The notes: a model not told the origin generated them from the sequence alone. A stretch of 64,000 nucleotides of DNA from Chelonobacter sp050613185 (GCF_050613185.1 NZ_CP192511.1:496001-560000), one strand, 5' to 3'; shown: positions 16,725-26,199, counted from the first letter of the stretch. A program made the numbers and translations.

Positions 16725-17171
16725 CTATTTTTTGCCAAGCAAATATTGTTGTGCGAATTGCAAGCCGAATTGATAGCCTTGCGCGCCTAAACCGCAAATT
16801 ACGCCGACGGCCTTGTCGCTCAGATAAGAATGATGACGGAACGGTTCGCGTGCGTGCACATTCGACAGATGAATTTCAACAAACGGAATATTCACCGCCA
16901 ACAACGCGTCGCGCAGCGCTACGCTGGTGTGGGTGAACGCCGCCGGATTAATCAGGATAAAATCCGCTTGCTCAAAGGCTTGGTGAATTTTATTAATCAG
17001 CTTTTCTTCGCTGTTGCTTTGGAAACAATCTAATTCCAATCCGGCTTGCGCCGCCTGTTGTTGTAATTGCTGCTCAATATCCGCCAGCGTCAAGCTGCCG
17101 TAATGCTGTGGTTCGCGCTTACCCAACATATTCAGGTTCGGACCGTTTAATAATAGAATTTTTTTCGTCAT
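16725..17171 (-). CDS. aroQ: 3-dehydroquinate dehydratase, type II
   Basis: AroQ dehydrates 3-dehydroquinate to 3-dehydroshikimate in the shikimate pathway. The 148-residue type II enzyme has LLNGPNLNMLGKREPQHYG (with the active-site Tyr), NPAAFTHTSVALRDAL, and EIHLSNVHAREPFRHHSYLS (with the catalytic His). It lies ahead of accB-accC on the same strand as in E. coli and Haemophilus. The 180 bp between aroQ and accB contain a palindrome (GCCTGAAATTTG / CAAATCAGGC) and could hold the separate accB promoter. Confidence 0.96.
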   Translation of the reverse strand: MTKKILLLNGPNLNMLGKREPQHYGSLTLADIEQQLQQQAAQAGLELDCFQSNSEEKLINKIHQAFEQADFILINPAAFTHTSVALRDALLAVNIPFVEIHLSNVHAREPFRHHSYLSDKAVGVICGLGAQGYQFGLQFAQQYLLGKK

Positions 17172-17222
17172 GTTCTCTTATCCTACGCCTTGCAAATGAT
17201 TTCACAAGGTGACTATCGCCAT

Positions 17223-17228
17223 ATTATA
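17223..17228 (-). promoter_or_regulatory. Candidate aroQ promoter -10
   Basis: On the minus strand TATAAT is preceded by TG plus one base (extended -10), about 50 bp before the aroQ ATG. No good -35 is visible, which extended -10 promoters do not need. Confidence 0.45.
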
Positions 17229-17250
17229 ACAATTTTTTAATAATAGCTAT

Positions 17251-18243
17251 TTATCCGATTTTTTCAACCCACTCGCTGTCCAAACCGACCAACGGCAGGG
17301 TTGATCCTTGCCAAGGGCGGATCAACTGGAAATCCATTAAATCCAACGTATCCAGACCGGGAATCACCGTCGGCGTATATTGTTGCGCAATCCGTGCCAA
17401 CTGCGTCAAACCGAAACTGGATTCAATCGAGGAGCTGATCACCGCCATAATCCCCTGTTGTTGCGCTTGTCGAATCAGTTCGACACAACGTTGCAATGAG
17501 CCGACTAAGGTCGGTTTAATCACGATCGCCGCCAAGTGCGGTTCGGCGACGACCTGAAAATCAGCTTCACGCACGCTTTCGTCCCACGCGATCGCAATCC
17601 CGGTTTCAGCCGCAAATTGACGGCTTTCCGCTTGGGTTTTACACGGCTCTTCCAAAAACTGAATTCGGGCGCGATGTTCCGCTTTGACGTATTTAGCAAA
17701 CTGCTGCGCCTTTGCCGGCGTCCAAGCGCGGTTAGCATCAAGACGCAATTTGAGATCCGGTACGGCTTCGAGCAGCATATCGGCAATCAAACCGTCACGA
17801 TTGGCTTCATACAAACCGACTTTGACTTTCGCCACCTTTTCACCCGGCATTTGTTCCAGTTGCTCGTACAACTCGTCGGGGTCGCCGTAACATAGCGGTG
17901 CGGCTTGATAATTGCCCGACTCGCCCAACTCGCCTTTCATCTCTGCCAACGCACAACTTAAGCCGAACGCCACCGATGGATATAAGCCGTCTAGCGGCAG
18001 TTTTTGATTACGGCTGCGCGCTTCGTCCCATTGCCGCAACCAAAGTGCGGTCTGCGCCTGTGCCTGCTCCAAGGTTTCTTGGCTGAATTCCGGCAACGGT
18101 GCAATCTCGCCCCAACCTTCGTGCACACCGCACTTCACCTGCACCAACAAGCCTTCCCGCTGTTTCAAAAAACGGTTACGCAATACCACCTGCGCATCAA
18201 CCGGAATACGATAACGGTAAAGCTGATAACTGCGAGTTGTCAT
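17251..18243 (-). CDS. menC: o-Succinylbenzoate synthase
   Basis: MenC dehydrates SHCHC to o-succinylbenzoate in menaquinone synthesis. The 330-residue enolase-superfamily protein has the lysine motif KVKVGLY, the metal ligands in LRLDANRAW, FLEEPC and AWDESVRE, and the second lysine in AIVIKPTLVGS. It is the last gene of menF-menD-menH-menB-menC, 25 bp after menB. Its 3' end is followed by the aroQ promoter region. Confidence 0.95.
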   Translation of the reverse strand: MTTRSYQLYRYRIPVDAQVVLRNRFLKQREGLLVQVKCGVHEGWGEIAPLPEFSQETLEQAQAQTALWLRQWDEARSRNQKLPLDGLYPSVAFGLSCALAEMKGELGESGNYQAAPLCYGDPDELYEQLEQMPGEKVAKVKVGLYEANRDGLIADMLLEAVPDLKLRLDANRAWTPAKAQQFAKYVKAEHRARIQFLEEPCKTQAESRQFAAETGIAIAWDESVREADFQVVAEPHLAAIVIKPTLVGSLQRCVELIRQAQQQGIMAVISSSIESSFGLTQLARIAQQYTPTVIPGLDTLDLMDFQLIRPWQGSTLPLVGLDSEWVEKIG

Positions 18244-18268
18244 AGTTCGTCCTTTATTTTAGGTCAGA

Positions 18269-19126
18269 TTACGGATTACGCTTAAATTTGCTGAAGTCCG
18301 GCTCGCGTTTTTGGTTGAAGGCATTACGCCCTTCTTGCCCTTCTTCGGTCATGTAGAACAGCATGGTGGCGTTGCCGGCAAGCTCTTGTAAACCGGCTTG
18401 TCCGTCGCAGTCGGCATTTAACGCGGCTTTGAGGCAACGTAACGCAATCGGGCTGTTTTGTAACATTTCACGACACCAACGCACGGTCTCTTTCTCAAGG
18501 TCGGCGTATGGCACAACGGTGTTGACTAAGCCCATATCCAACGCTTCTTGCGCATTGTACTGACGGCATAAAAACCAAATTTCACGCGCTTTTTTCTGCC
18601 CGACGATACGTGCCATATACGAGGCGCCCCAACCGCCGTCGAACGAACCGACTTTCGGTCCGGTTTGCCCGAACATGGCATTTTCGGCGGCGATGGTTAA
18701 ATCGCACAGCATATGCAATACATGCCCGCCGCCAATCGCATAGCCTGCCACCATCGCCACCACCGGTTTCGGGCAGCTGCGGATATCGCGTTGGAAATCC
18801 AACACGTTCAAGTGATGAACACCGGCTTCGTCTTTATAACCGCCGTAATCGCCACGCACTTTTTGATCGCCGCCGGCGCAGAACGCTTTTTCGCCTTGCC
18901 CGGTCAGCACGATCACCCCGATTTTTTCATCAAAACGCGCGTCGGCAAAGGCGGTAATCATCTCTTTTACCGTTTGCGGACGGAACGCATTACGCACTTC
19001 CGGGCGGTTAATCGTGATTTTGGCGATACCATCGGTGGATTTGTGATACAAAATGTCGCTGTAACCGTTGCTGCAATCTTGCCATTCGACCGGCGCGTAT
19101 AAAAATTCTTCTGTTGGGTATAACAT
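18269..19126 (-). CDS. menB: 1,4-Dihydroxy-2-naphthoyl-CoA synthase
   Basis: MenB closes the second ring of menaquinone from o-succinylbenzoyl-CoA. The 285-residue crotonase-family protein shows NRPEVRNAFRP, the oxyanion region AFCAGGDQKVRGDYGGY, AMVAGYAIGGGHVLHM, QTGPKVGSFDGGWGASY and the C-terminal EGRNAFNQKREPDF. All are standard for MenB. It sits between menH and menC. Confidence 0.97.
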   Translation of the reverse strand: MLYPTEEFLYAPVEWQDCSNGYSDILYHKSTDGIAKITINRPEVRNAFRPQTVKEMITAFADARFDEKIGVIVLTGQGEKAFCAGGDQKVRGDYGGYKDEAGVHHLNVLDFQRDIRSCPKPVVAMVAGYAIGGGHVLHMLCDLTIAAENAMFGQTGPKVGSFDGGWGASYMARIVGQKKAREIWFLCRQYNAQEALDMGLVNTVVPYADLEKETVRWCREMLQNSPIALRCLKAALNADCDGQAGLQELAGNATMLFYMTEEGQEGRNAFNQKREPDFSKFKRNP

Positions 19127-19154
19127 TGTTTTTCCTCTTTATCTCAATAGTATG

Positions 19155-19916
19155 CTAAATCAAAAGTGCGGTCAGTTTTGCCGCGAAATCATCGGGATTT
19201 TCTAGGTGAGCATTATGCCCCGCCTGTTTAATTAAGGTTAAGTCTAATTGGTTATGTTCCGCTTGAGTACGAAATTTTTGATCGCGTTCGCCACAGAAAA
19301 AATGAATCGGCAACCTACTCGACCGCACTTTAGCCGTTAAATTCGGTTGTTTCGCCAGTGAGGTCGCCAACAGCATTTTAGCAATATTGTCACCGCAATT
19401 CGGCGCGCGTTTTTCGATTAAGGCTTGCCGTTGCGCCGCATTCAAATGGCTAAAAACCGCCTGTTGATACCAAGCATTTAATACCGCACTTGGCGATTCG
19501 GTCGCAAAGCGTTGCGCCCACGCCTGATCGCTCAACCAGCGTGCTTGCAGCTCCGCTTCGCTGTTCAACCCAAGATTTGCGCCCTCGACAATCACTCCTT
19601 GCAAGTTGCCACGTTGTCGATTTGCCTGCAACGCACAGTGTAAAGCATAGTACAACGCAAGCCGTCCGCCGAGGGAATAGCCGACCAACCAATAGGGTTC
19701 ATTGCCGACCGCACTTTGTATTTTTTGCGCCAGATAAGCGCAAGTTTGTTGAAAACCGGCGACGTTAGTCTGTTTTTCCGCACCGTGCAGCGGCAAATCC
19801 AAACTGACACAGCGAAAGTGCGGTAAGCGTTCAATCACCGCGTGCCAATCATGGCGATCGCCTAATAAGCCGTGCAAAAACACCAGGCACGGCTTATTGT
19901 CGCGCTTAACCGCCAA
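19155..19916 (-). CDS. menH: 2-Succinyl-6-hydroxy-2,4-cyclohexadiene-1-carboxylate synthase
   Basis: MenH is an alpha/beta hydrolase-fold enzyme that removes pyruvate from SEPHCHC. The sequence has VFLHGLLGDRHDW, the nucleophile elbow VGYSLGGRLAL, CGERDQKFR with the acid, and AGHNAHLENP with the His. No ATG is available. TTG at 19916 has GGAG six bases ahead and overlaps menD by 11 bp; an earlier TTG at 19931 is the alternative. The product is about 253 residues, the expected size. Translational coupling to menD is likely. Confidence 0.92.
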   Translation of the reverse strand: MAVKRDNKPCLVFLHGLLGDRHDWHAVIERLPHFRCVSLDLPLHGAEKQTNVAGFQQTCAYLAQKIQSAVGNEPYWLVGYSLGGRLALYYALHCALQANRQRGNLQGVIVEGANLGLNSEAELQARWLSDQAWAQRFATESPSAVLNAWYQQAVFSHLNAAQRQALIEKRAPNCGDNIAKMLLATSLAKQPNLTAKVRSSRLPIHFFCGERDQKFRTQAEHNQLDLTLIKQAGHNAHLENPDDFAAKLTALLI

Positions 19917-21612
19917 TCGCCGCTCCGGCAATTTGTTCGATCAGCGATTTATAAATATTGCTGCCGTCGTTCGGATTGGCTTTGATCTCAATCACGGTGG
20001 CTTCTTTGCGTCCGTAGGCCTGCTTCAGCACCGAGGTCAAATCCGCCCAAGTGTAAGGACGGCTGTAATTAATGCCGAACATCGCCGCTGCCTGTGAAAA
20101 ATCCAAACCGTGTCCCATACGGTAAAATTGCTCTTTGACCTGTGCCTCAACCGGCAACATATCAAAAATCGCCCCGCCGTTATTGTTAATCACAAACAGG
20201 ATTGTCGGCTGTGTCACCTGTTTAAATAAGACAAGCGAGTTGAGATCATATAACGTGGAAATATCACCAATCATCGCCACTAACGGCTGGTTCGTGCCAA
20301 TCGCAACTCCTGCCGCCGTTGCCAATAAGCCGTCAATGCCGCTGGCACCGCGGTTGGTATAGACCGGATAACCTTCCGGCAATTTGCACAAGCCATCGAC
20401 CAAACGTACAAACAGGCTGTTGCCTAAAAACAGCGAGCCGTTGCTTGGCAACACGCGGCTGACATGGTGCGCCAGCGAGGCTTCATTTAAATTGCCGCCG
20501 ATTTGCTGTTCGATAAACGAGGCGCAAAATTGCGATAATGCCAGCGGCTCAAGCAACCACGGGCGTTGGCGTAACGGTGGGTGTGCACGCAGCCAGTGAT
20601 GAACCTTCACATTAAAACGGGTGTGTTGATGATGATAGGGATCGAGATTTTTAGTTGAGGCTTCGATCAGCCAATATTCGCCCTTAAACTGTTCGAGGAA
20701 GCGATTGACGCGCTTGCTGATAATCTGACTGCCGAATTGCAGCACGATTTCCGCCCGCAATAATTTTTGTTGTACGGTTTCATTCGCCAGCCAAATATCG
20801 GCATACGGCAACGACGCCTCCAAGCCGGATTGAATGTCGGTAATCATAATCCAGCCCATGGTTGCCGCCCAAGCGGAAATGCCCATGCTTTGCTCCGGCG
20901 GTAACTTGCCGACCACAATCACGCCTTGCTTGGTGCGCCAATAATCCCAATTTTCATGGATTAACACCTCGCTTTGCTGTTCGGCATACTCAATCCAGCG
21001 CGGCTTTTTACTCGCCCAACGGTTAAATTCGACTAACGCCGGGAAATGCTGAATTTCATTCTCATCGGCAAGATAGAGCGGCTCGGCAAACGGCAGGTTA
21101 AAATGTAACACGCCATGATTAAGGCGCTGTTGCTGACAAGCCTGATCGATACGGCTGAGTAGCCATGCCATCGAATAATCTTCGCTCGGACGCGGAAAAT
21201 TAATGCTGGCAATCGGGTAATCGGCAAACAGCCCTTGCTGCCGAATCGCTTGATTAGCGCCGCAATCAATCAATTCCGGCGGGCGGTCGGCGGTCAGCAC
21301 AATCAGGTTATGTCCGCTTTGCGTGGCTTCGATAATCGCCGGATAGAGATTGGCGGCGGCCGTGCCGGAAGTGACGATAACCGCCACCGGCGCATTGCTC
21401 GCTTTCGCCAAACCCAACGCCAAAAAGCCTAAACCCCGTTCGTCAAAATGGGTGTGGCAGGTGACGCGCTGTCCGTCTTCCAAACGCACCGCTTCCAAGG
21501 TCAATGGCGTGGAACGCGAACCGGGCGCAATGCAAATATGCTGCACGCCATTTCGTACCAGACTTTCTAATACCACTCTCGCCCAACAGCGATTTAAAAC
21601 CGCACTTGCCAT
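19906..21612 (-). CDS. menD: SEPHCHC synthase
   Basis: MenD is the thiamine-diphosphate enzyme that joins isochorismate and 2-oxoglutarate to make SEPHCHC, the first committed step of menaquinone synthesis. The 568-residue protein has the pyrimidine-binding part CIAPGSRSTPLT, TSGTAAANLYPAIIEA, and the diphosphate/Mg segment IGDISTLYDLNS with NNNGGAIFDMLP. It starts two bases after the menF stop. An uptake signal overlaps its first codons. Confidence 0.97.
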   Translation of the reverse strand: MASAVLNRCWARVVLESLVRNGVQHICIAPGSRSTPLTLEAVRLEDGQRVTCHTHFDERGLGFLALGLAKASNAPVAVIVTSGTAAANLYPAIIEATQSGHNLIVLTADRPPELIDCGANQAIRQQGLFADYPIASINFPRPSEDYSMAWLLSRIDQACQQQRLNHGVLHFNLPFAEPLYLADENEIQHFPALVEFNRWASKKPRWIEYAEQQSEVLIHENWDYWRTKQGVIVVGKLPPEQSMGISAWAATMGWIMITDIQSGLEASLPYADIWLANETVQQKLLRAEIVLQFGSQIISKRVNRFLEQFKGEYWLIEASTKNLDPYHHQHTRFNVKVHHWLRAHPPLRQRPWLLEPLALSQFCASFIEQQIGGNLNEASLAHHVSRVLPSNGSLFLGNSLFVRLVDGLCKLPEGYPVYTNRGASGIDGLLATAAGVAIGTNQPLVAMIGDISTLYDLNSLVLFKQVTQPTILFVINNNGGAIFDMLPVEAQVKEQFYRMGHGLDFSQAAAMFGINYSRPYTWADLTSVLKQAYGRKEATVIEIKANPNDGSNIYKSLIEQIAGAAIGG

Positions 21613-21614
21613 TT

Positions 21615-22928
21615 TTATTTTTCACCTCTTGCTTGTGCCGGAAACAGGGAGAGAATTCCGGCGGCTTTTCTTTCGATTTCTTGCCATTCTAGCAAGGGAA
21701 CAGAACCGGCAACAATACCTGCGCCGGCGAAAATCGCAATTTTATCTTGATTCTGCACGTCTTTGGTCAATAAAGCGGAGCGAATTGCCACGCAAAATTC
21801 GCTCTGCGCCAACGACATCAGCCCGAGCGTCCCGGCATACCAGTTACGCTTGAAATTTTGCCGTTCGGCGATAAATGCCAATGCCGCCGCCGACGGTAAG
21901 CCGCCGACCGCCGCACTCGGGTGGATCGCACTTAAACAGGCCTGATCATTCACCTCGGCGTGCAATTTTGCGCCGATATTGCGCACCAAATGTTGTACAT
22001 AATTCAAACGGCGACTGCTTAACTGGTCAATATCCAAATGCCGGCTTAAATTGGACAACTTGGCGCAAATATCTTCCACCACTAACCAGTTTTCATGAAT
22101 ATTTTTGCCGTCTTGTAACAGCCATTGCTGCTGTTGCCGATTTTGCTGCTGATCGCCGCCGCTCTCTGCCGTTCCGGCTAAGGCTTCGGTGGATAATTGC
22201 TGCTGTTGCCGTTGATACAACCGTTCGGGGCTGACCCCCAAGAAAGCGGCTTGCGGCGATTGCGCCCATAAAAAGTAGTAACAATCCGCCTGCTGCGCGC
22301 ACGCTTGCGCCAATAAATCGCACGGATCAACGCTTTCGCTCAACTGATACTGTTTTTGTTGCGCCAACACCACTTTGGTAAACCGCCCTTGTTCGATATA
22401 ACAGAGCGATTGTGCGACCAGATCCTGCCATTGGTCTTGGCTATAACTTTGCTCGCTGAGACTGAGCTGCGCGCTGATCGCTTGCAGCGGCCGGGCGGAA
22501 TCCAAGCGGTGAATAAAATCCCGTACCGCACTTGGCGTATCCTTTTCCGTCAGGGTCAACGTGATTTGCAGCTGTTCGCCCTCAAGTTGCAAAGATAAAC
22601 GCGGCAAATAAAAGTGCGCGTCCCCCTCGAAGGTTAAGCCGCCGACCAACTGTAACGGCAGCTCCGAATGCTGTGTTAAAAACTGCTGTGCCGCCGCAAG
22701 CTGATTAAATGCTTGCACTTGCCCAAGCGCAACCGCTTGGCGTTGCTCGCCGCGCGCCTGCCAAAAAAAGCGCGGATACTGCGTTTGCCCTTTCAACCAC
22801 GCTAACAGATTACCGTCAGTCGGGGATAAGCGGAGACAAAAGCGGTACTGCGTTAATCCCGCGGAGGTAAAGTGGTGATTGTTCAACCGTTGTAATAATT
22901 GTTGTTTTAGCTGTTGCCAACAGTCCAT
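21615..22928 (-). CDS. menF: Isochorismate synthase
   Basis: MenF converts chorismate to isochorismate for menaquinone. It belongs to the chorismate-utilising family. The C-terminal catalytic half shows KVVLAQQKQY, FLGVSPERLYQR, STEALAGTAESGG, HPSAAVGGLPSAAALAFI, WYAGTLGLMS and FAGAGIVAGSVPLLEWQEIERKA. An ATG at 22949 is possible, but ATG 22928 (MDCWQQL) has GAAG close ahead; the choice is uncertain. The N-terminal half is very Gln-rich. The gene starts the men operon and is divergent from alaA. Confidence 0.94.
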   Translation of the reverse strand: MDCWQQLKQQLLQRLNNHHFTSAGLTQYRFCLRLSPTDGNLLAWLKGQTQYPRFFWQARGEQRQAVALGQVQAFNQLAAAQQFLTQHSELPLQLVGGLTFEGDAHFYLPRLSLQLEGEQLQITLTLTEKDTPSAVRDFIHRLDSARPLQAISAQLSLSEQSYSQDQWQDLVAQSLCYIEQGRFTKVVLAQQKQYQLSESVDPCDLLAQACAQQADCYYFLWAQSPQAAFLGVSPERLYQRQQQQLSTEALAGTAESGGDQQQNRQQQQWLLQDGKNIHENWLVVEDICAKLSNLSRHLDIDQLSSRRLNYVQHLVRNIGAKLHAEVNDQACLSAIHPSAAVGGLPSAAALAFIAERQNFKRNWYAGTLGLMSLAQSEFCVAIRSALLTKDVQNQDKIAIFAGAGIVAGSVPLLEWQEIERKAAGILSLFPAQARGEK

Positions 22929-23092
22929 TATCTTCAATGACCTTTTCATTTAAAACGAGCCGCCTTATCAAGCTCGAAAACAGTAATTCTACCGCACTTT
23001 AAAAGAAATATTGACCGAAATCTTTTCATTTTTCGCAAATCGGCGTAGAGTAAACAAATTCACTATTCAGCTATTGAAATCAAAGGTTCAAC

Positions 23093-24307
23093 ATGGATAT
23101 ATTTCCGAAATCCGATAAATTGGAACACGTCTGTTACGACATTCGCGGCAAAGTGCACAAAGAAGCGGTGCGCTTGGAAGAAGAAGGGCACAAAATTTTA
23201 AAACTGAATATCGGCAACACCGCACCGTTCGGCTTTGACGCACCGGACGAAGTGCTGGTCGATATTATCCGCAACCTGCCGACCGCACAAGGTTATTGCG
23301 AATCGAAAGGTCTGTACTCCGCACGCAAAGCGGTGGTGCAATATTACCAATCAAAAGGCGTGAAAGAGACAACCGTAAACGACGTTTATATCGGCAACGG
23401 CGGTTCGGAATTGATCACCATGTCAATGCAGGCATTGCTGAACGACGGCGACGAAGTGCTGGTGCCAATGCCGGATTATCCGCTGTGGACGGCGGCGGTG
23501 ACCCTGTCCGGCGGTAAAGCGGTGCATTATCTCTGTGATGAACAAGCGGATTGGTTTCCGGATATCGACGATATTAAAAGCAAAGTGACTTCGCGCACCA
23601 AAGCGATTGTGTTGATTAACCCGAACAACCCGACCGGTGCGGTGTATAGCAAAGCGGTGTTGTTAGACATCGCCGAAGTGGCGCGCCAACACAACTTGCT
23701 GATTTTTGCCGACGAAGTGTATGACAAAATTCTCTACGACGGTGCGGTACACCACCATATCGCCGCCCTGGCGCCGGATTTATTGACCATTACCATTAAC
23801 AGCTTATCCAAAGCCTATCGCAGTTGCGGCTTCCGCCAAGGCTGGATGATCTTAAACGGTCCGAAAGATAAGGCGAAGGGTTATATCGAAGGGCTGGATA
23901 TGATGGCTTCCATGCGCTTGTGTGCCAACGTGCCAATGCAACATGCGATCCAAACCGCACTTGGCGGTTATCAAAGCATTAATGAGTTGATTTTACCGAA
24001 CGGACGCTTACTGGAACAACGTAATCTCGCCTATGAGATGTTGAACCAAATCCCGGGCGTCAGTTGCGTCAAACCGATGGGGGCACTCTATCTGTTCCCG
24101 AAATTGGATATGAAAAAATTCAATTTGTATGACGATGAAAAAATGGTGTTGGATCTGCTACGCCAAGAAAAAGTGTTGATCGTACATGGTCGCGGTTTTA
24201 ACTGGCATCAACCGGATCACTTCCGCATCGTCACCCTGCCGTATGTCACCCAACTGGAAGATGCGATTAATAAAATCGAACGCTTCTTGAGTACTTATCG
24301 GCAGTAA
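23093..24307 (+). CDS. alaA: Alanine-synthesising transaminase AlaA
   Basis: This class I PLP aminotransferase (404 residues) makes alanine from pyruvate and glutamate. It is almost colinear with E. coli AlaA/YfbQ: VCYDIRGKVHKEA, NIGNTAPFGFDAPDE, NLPTAQGYCESKGLYSAR, PDYPLWTAAV, INPNNPTGAVYS, the PLP lysine in NSLSKAYRSCGFRQGW, and ASMRLCANVPMQHAIQTALGGYQS. It is the only plus-strand gene between 10 and 52 kb. It is divergent from menF, as in Haemophilus. Confidence 0.95.
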   Translation: MDIFPKSDKLEHVCYDIRGKVHKEAVRLEEEGHKILKLNIGNTAPFGFDAPDEVLVDIIRNLPTAQGYCESKGLYSARKAVVQYYQSKGVKETTVNDVYIGNGGSELITMSMQALLNDGDEVLVPMPDYPLWTAAVTLSGGKAVHYLCDEQADWFPDIDDIKSKVTSRTKAIVLINPNNPTGAVYSKAVLLDIAEVARQHNLLIFADEVYDKILYDGAVHHHIAALAPDLLTITINSLSKAYRSCGFRQGWMILNGPKDKAKGYIEGLDMMASMRLCANVPMQHAIQTALGGYQSINELILPNGRLLEQRNLAYEMLNQIPGVSCVKPMGALYLFPKLDMKKFNLYDDEKMVLDLLRQEKVLIVHGRGFNWHQPDHFRIVTLPYVTQLEDAINKIERFLSTYRQ

Positions 24308-24334
24308 ATGCTGCTGATTTCAATGAGAAAAGTA

Positions 24335-24437
24335 AGGGCGGATTGTATATCCGCCCGAACCGCACTTTGCATTTTTCAATTATAGATTAAATGCTTATAT
24401 CTCACTTCGTAAACGGGCGGATATACAATCCGCCCCT
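24335..24437. repeat. Inverted repeat pair of palindromic 23-bp units
   Basis: A 23-bp unit at 24335-24357 (AGGGCGGATTG then TATATCCGCCCG) and its near-exact reverse complement at 24414-24437 bracket 56 bp that include an uptake signal (24359-24367). Each unit is itself a hairpin (GGGCGGAT / ATCCGCCC). The pair lies between the converging genes alaA and rnhB and could terminate both. The structure suggests a REP-like dispersed element. Confidence 0.7.
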
Positions 24438-24446
24438 ACTTTAGAT

Positions 24447-25040
24447 CTATTGCTCTAACCGTTTTCTCACCGGTGCAAAACTTTTGCGGTGTTGCGGCAA
24501 AACGCCATATTGTTGCAGTTTTTCAAGGTGAAGTGCGGTCGGGTAGCCTTTGTGTTGTGCCAATCCATAATGCGGATAGTGCTGATCCAACGCTGCCATT
24601 TCCTGATCGCGTGCTACTTTTGCCAAAATCGAGGCGGCACTGATCTCCGCCACCAAACTGTCGCCCTTCACCACCGCTTGCGTCGGCATTGCCAGTTTTG
24701 GCAATTTGTTGCCGTCCACCAACACAAAGTGCGGTTGGATCGGCAATGCCGCAACCGCTCTTTGCATCGCAAGCAGGCTGGCTTGTAGAATGTTGAGTTG
24801 ATCGATCTCTTCCGGCTCGGCTCTGCCTAACGCCCAAGCAAGTGCATGAGCTTTGATTTCTTCGGCAAGTAACAGCCGTTTTTTCTCGGATAATTTTTTC
24901 GAATCGGCTAAACCGGCAATTGGTTTATTCGGATCAAGAATCACCGCCGCCGTCACCACCGCACCGATTAACGGTCCGCGCCCGACTTCATCAACGCCTG
25001 CGATCAACCCGACATTTTGCGGATAATCAAACTGTGCCAT
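24447..25040 (-). CDS. rnhB: Ribonuclease HII
   Basis: RNase HII cuts RNA in RNA-DNA hybrids and starts removal of single ribonucleotides. The 197-residue protein has the catalytic AGVDEVGRGPLIGAVV (Asp and Glu), LADSKKLSEKKR, FVLVDGNKLP with a further Asp, and KGDSLVAEISAASILAKVARD. It overlaps the end of lpxB by 14 bp. This is the last gene of the conserved block; dnaE and accA, which follow in E. coli, are absent. Confidence 0.96.
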   Translation of the reverse strand: MAQFDYPQNVGLIAGVDEVGRGPLIGAVVTAAVILDPNKPIAGLADSKKLSEKKRLLLAEEIKAHALAWALGRAEPEEIDQLNILQASLLAMQRAVAALPIQPHFVLVDGNKLPKLAMPTQAVVKGDSLVAEISAASILAKVARDQEMAALDQHYPHYGLAQHKGYPTALHLEKLQQYGVLPQHRKSFAPVRKRLEQ

Positions 25041-26199
25041 TTAACACCTCGACCACCGCTTGTGCCGCTTGTTGATCCGCATTACAACGGATTTGTTGAT
25101 GTAACTCGACAAACCGCTGTTTTAACGCCAACGTGCGCTGTTGTGCCGCTGCGCTATCGTCAAAATAGACCGCCAATTCCTCTGTCAAACGCTGCGGATT
25201 GCATTGGTCTTGGATCAGCTCCGGCACTAACATCTCGTCCGCCAACAAATTCGGTAGCGAAATATACTTGGTTTTCACCAAACGTTGCGCCAGCCAATAA
25301 GTCAGTGGTTTCATGCGATAACCGACCACCATCGGCGATTTGCACAGCATACACTCCAACGCCGCCGTGCCGGATGCGAGCAAGGTTGCGCTCGCCGCTT
25401 GCATTGCTAATCGCGCCTGTCCATCAAGCAAGTGCATTTCCAACTCTGGCGCAATGCGTTGTTTCACGCTTTCAAACTGCGCACGGCGTTTGGCGTTAAT
25501 CAGCGGCACTAAAAATTGCACCTCGGGAAAGCGTTGTTTAAGTAAAAGTGCGGTTTGCAAAAAGGGTTCGCTGAGAAACTCCAACTCCGAACCACGACTG
25601 CCGGGCAAGATCGCCAAATAACGCTGGCTTGGATCAAGTTGTAGCTGTGTGCAGGCTTGTGTATGGTCGATTTCAAGGGGAATCGCGTCCGCCATGGTAT
25701 GCCCGATAAAACGGCACGGCACATTGAAGCGATCGTAAAAGGCTTTTTCAAACGGTAAAAATGCCAGCACCAAATTGGTGGCTTTGGCGATTTTGAAAAT
25801 CCGCCTTTGCCGCCACGCCCACACCGACGGGCTGACATAATGAATGGTTTTAATCCCGTGTTGCTTCAAGATTTTTTCCACCCCGAGATTAAAATCCGGA
25901 GCGTCAATGCCGATAAAAATATCCGGTTTTGCCGCCAAGAGGTTTTGAATCAACTGTTTACGGATTTTCAGCAAACGCGGCAGGTGTTTCAACACTTCCA
26001 CCAAGCCCATCACCGCCAGCTCTTCCATCTCAAAATAGCTTTCCGCCCCTTGCGCTTTCATTTGCTCACCGGCAATGCCTATAAAACGGGCGTTAGGATA
26101 AATTTGGCGCAGCTGTTTGATTAACCCTGCGCCGAGAATATCACCCGACACCTCCCCGGCGACTAAGGCAATCAATGGTGTGTGTTTTTCCGGCAGCAT
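25027..26199 (-). CDS. lpxB: Lipid-A-disaccharide synthase
   Basis: LpxB joins UDP-diacylglucosamine and lipid X to make the lipid A disaccharide at the inner membrane. The 390-residue GT19 protein has VAGEVSGDILGAGLI, FIGIDAPDFNLGVEK, HYVSPSVWAWRQRRI, LPFEKAFYDRFNVPCRFIGH and LPGSRGSELEF. The order lpxA-lpxB-rnhB is standard. A 116-bp gap before it contains an uptake-signal hairpin with a T-run, so lpxB may be partly insulated from lpxA. Confidence 0.96.
   Translation of the reverse strand: MLPEKHTPLIALVAGEVSGDILGAGLIKQLRQIYPNARFIGIAGEQMKAQGAESYFEMEELAVMGLVEVLKHLPRLLKIRKQLIQNLLAAKPDIFIGIDAPDFNLGVEKILKQHGIKTIHYVSPSVWAWRQRRIFKIAKATNLVLAFLPFEKAFYDRFNVPCRFIGHTMADAIPLEIDHTQACTQLQLDPSQRYLAILPGSRGSELEFLSEPFLQTALLLKQRFPEVQFLVPLINAKRRAQFESVKQRIAPELEMHLLDGQARLAMQAASATLLASGTAALECMLCKSPMVVGYRMKPLTYWLAQRLVKTKYISLPNLLADEMLVPELIQDQCNPQRLTEELAVYFDDSAAAQQRTLALKQRFVELHQQIRCNADQQAAQAVVEVLNGTV

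Noticed and set aside
16640..16730. Palindrome GCCTGAAATTTG/CAAATCAGGC as an aroQ terminator
   Set aside because: Its T-run is on the plus strand, opposite to aroQ and accB transcription, and no plus-strand gene precedes it.
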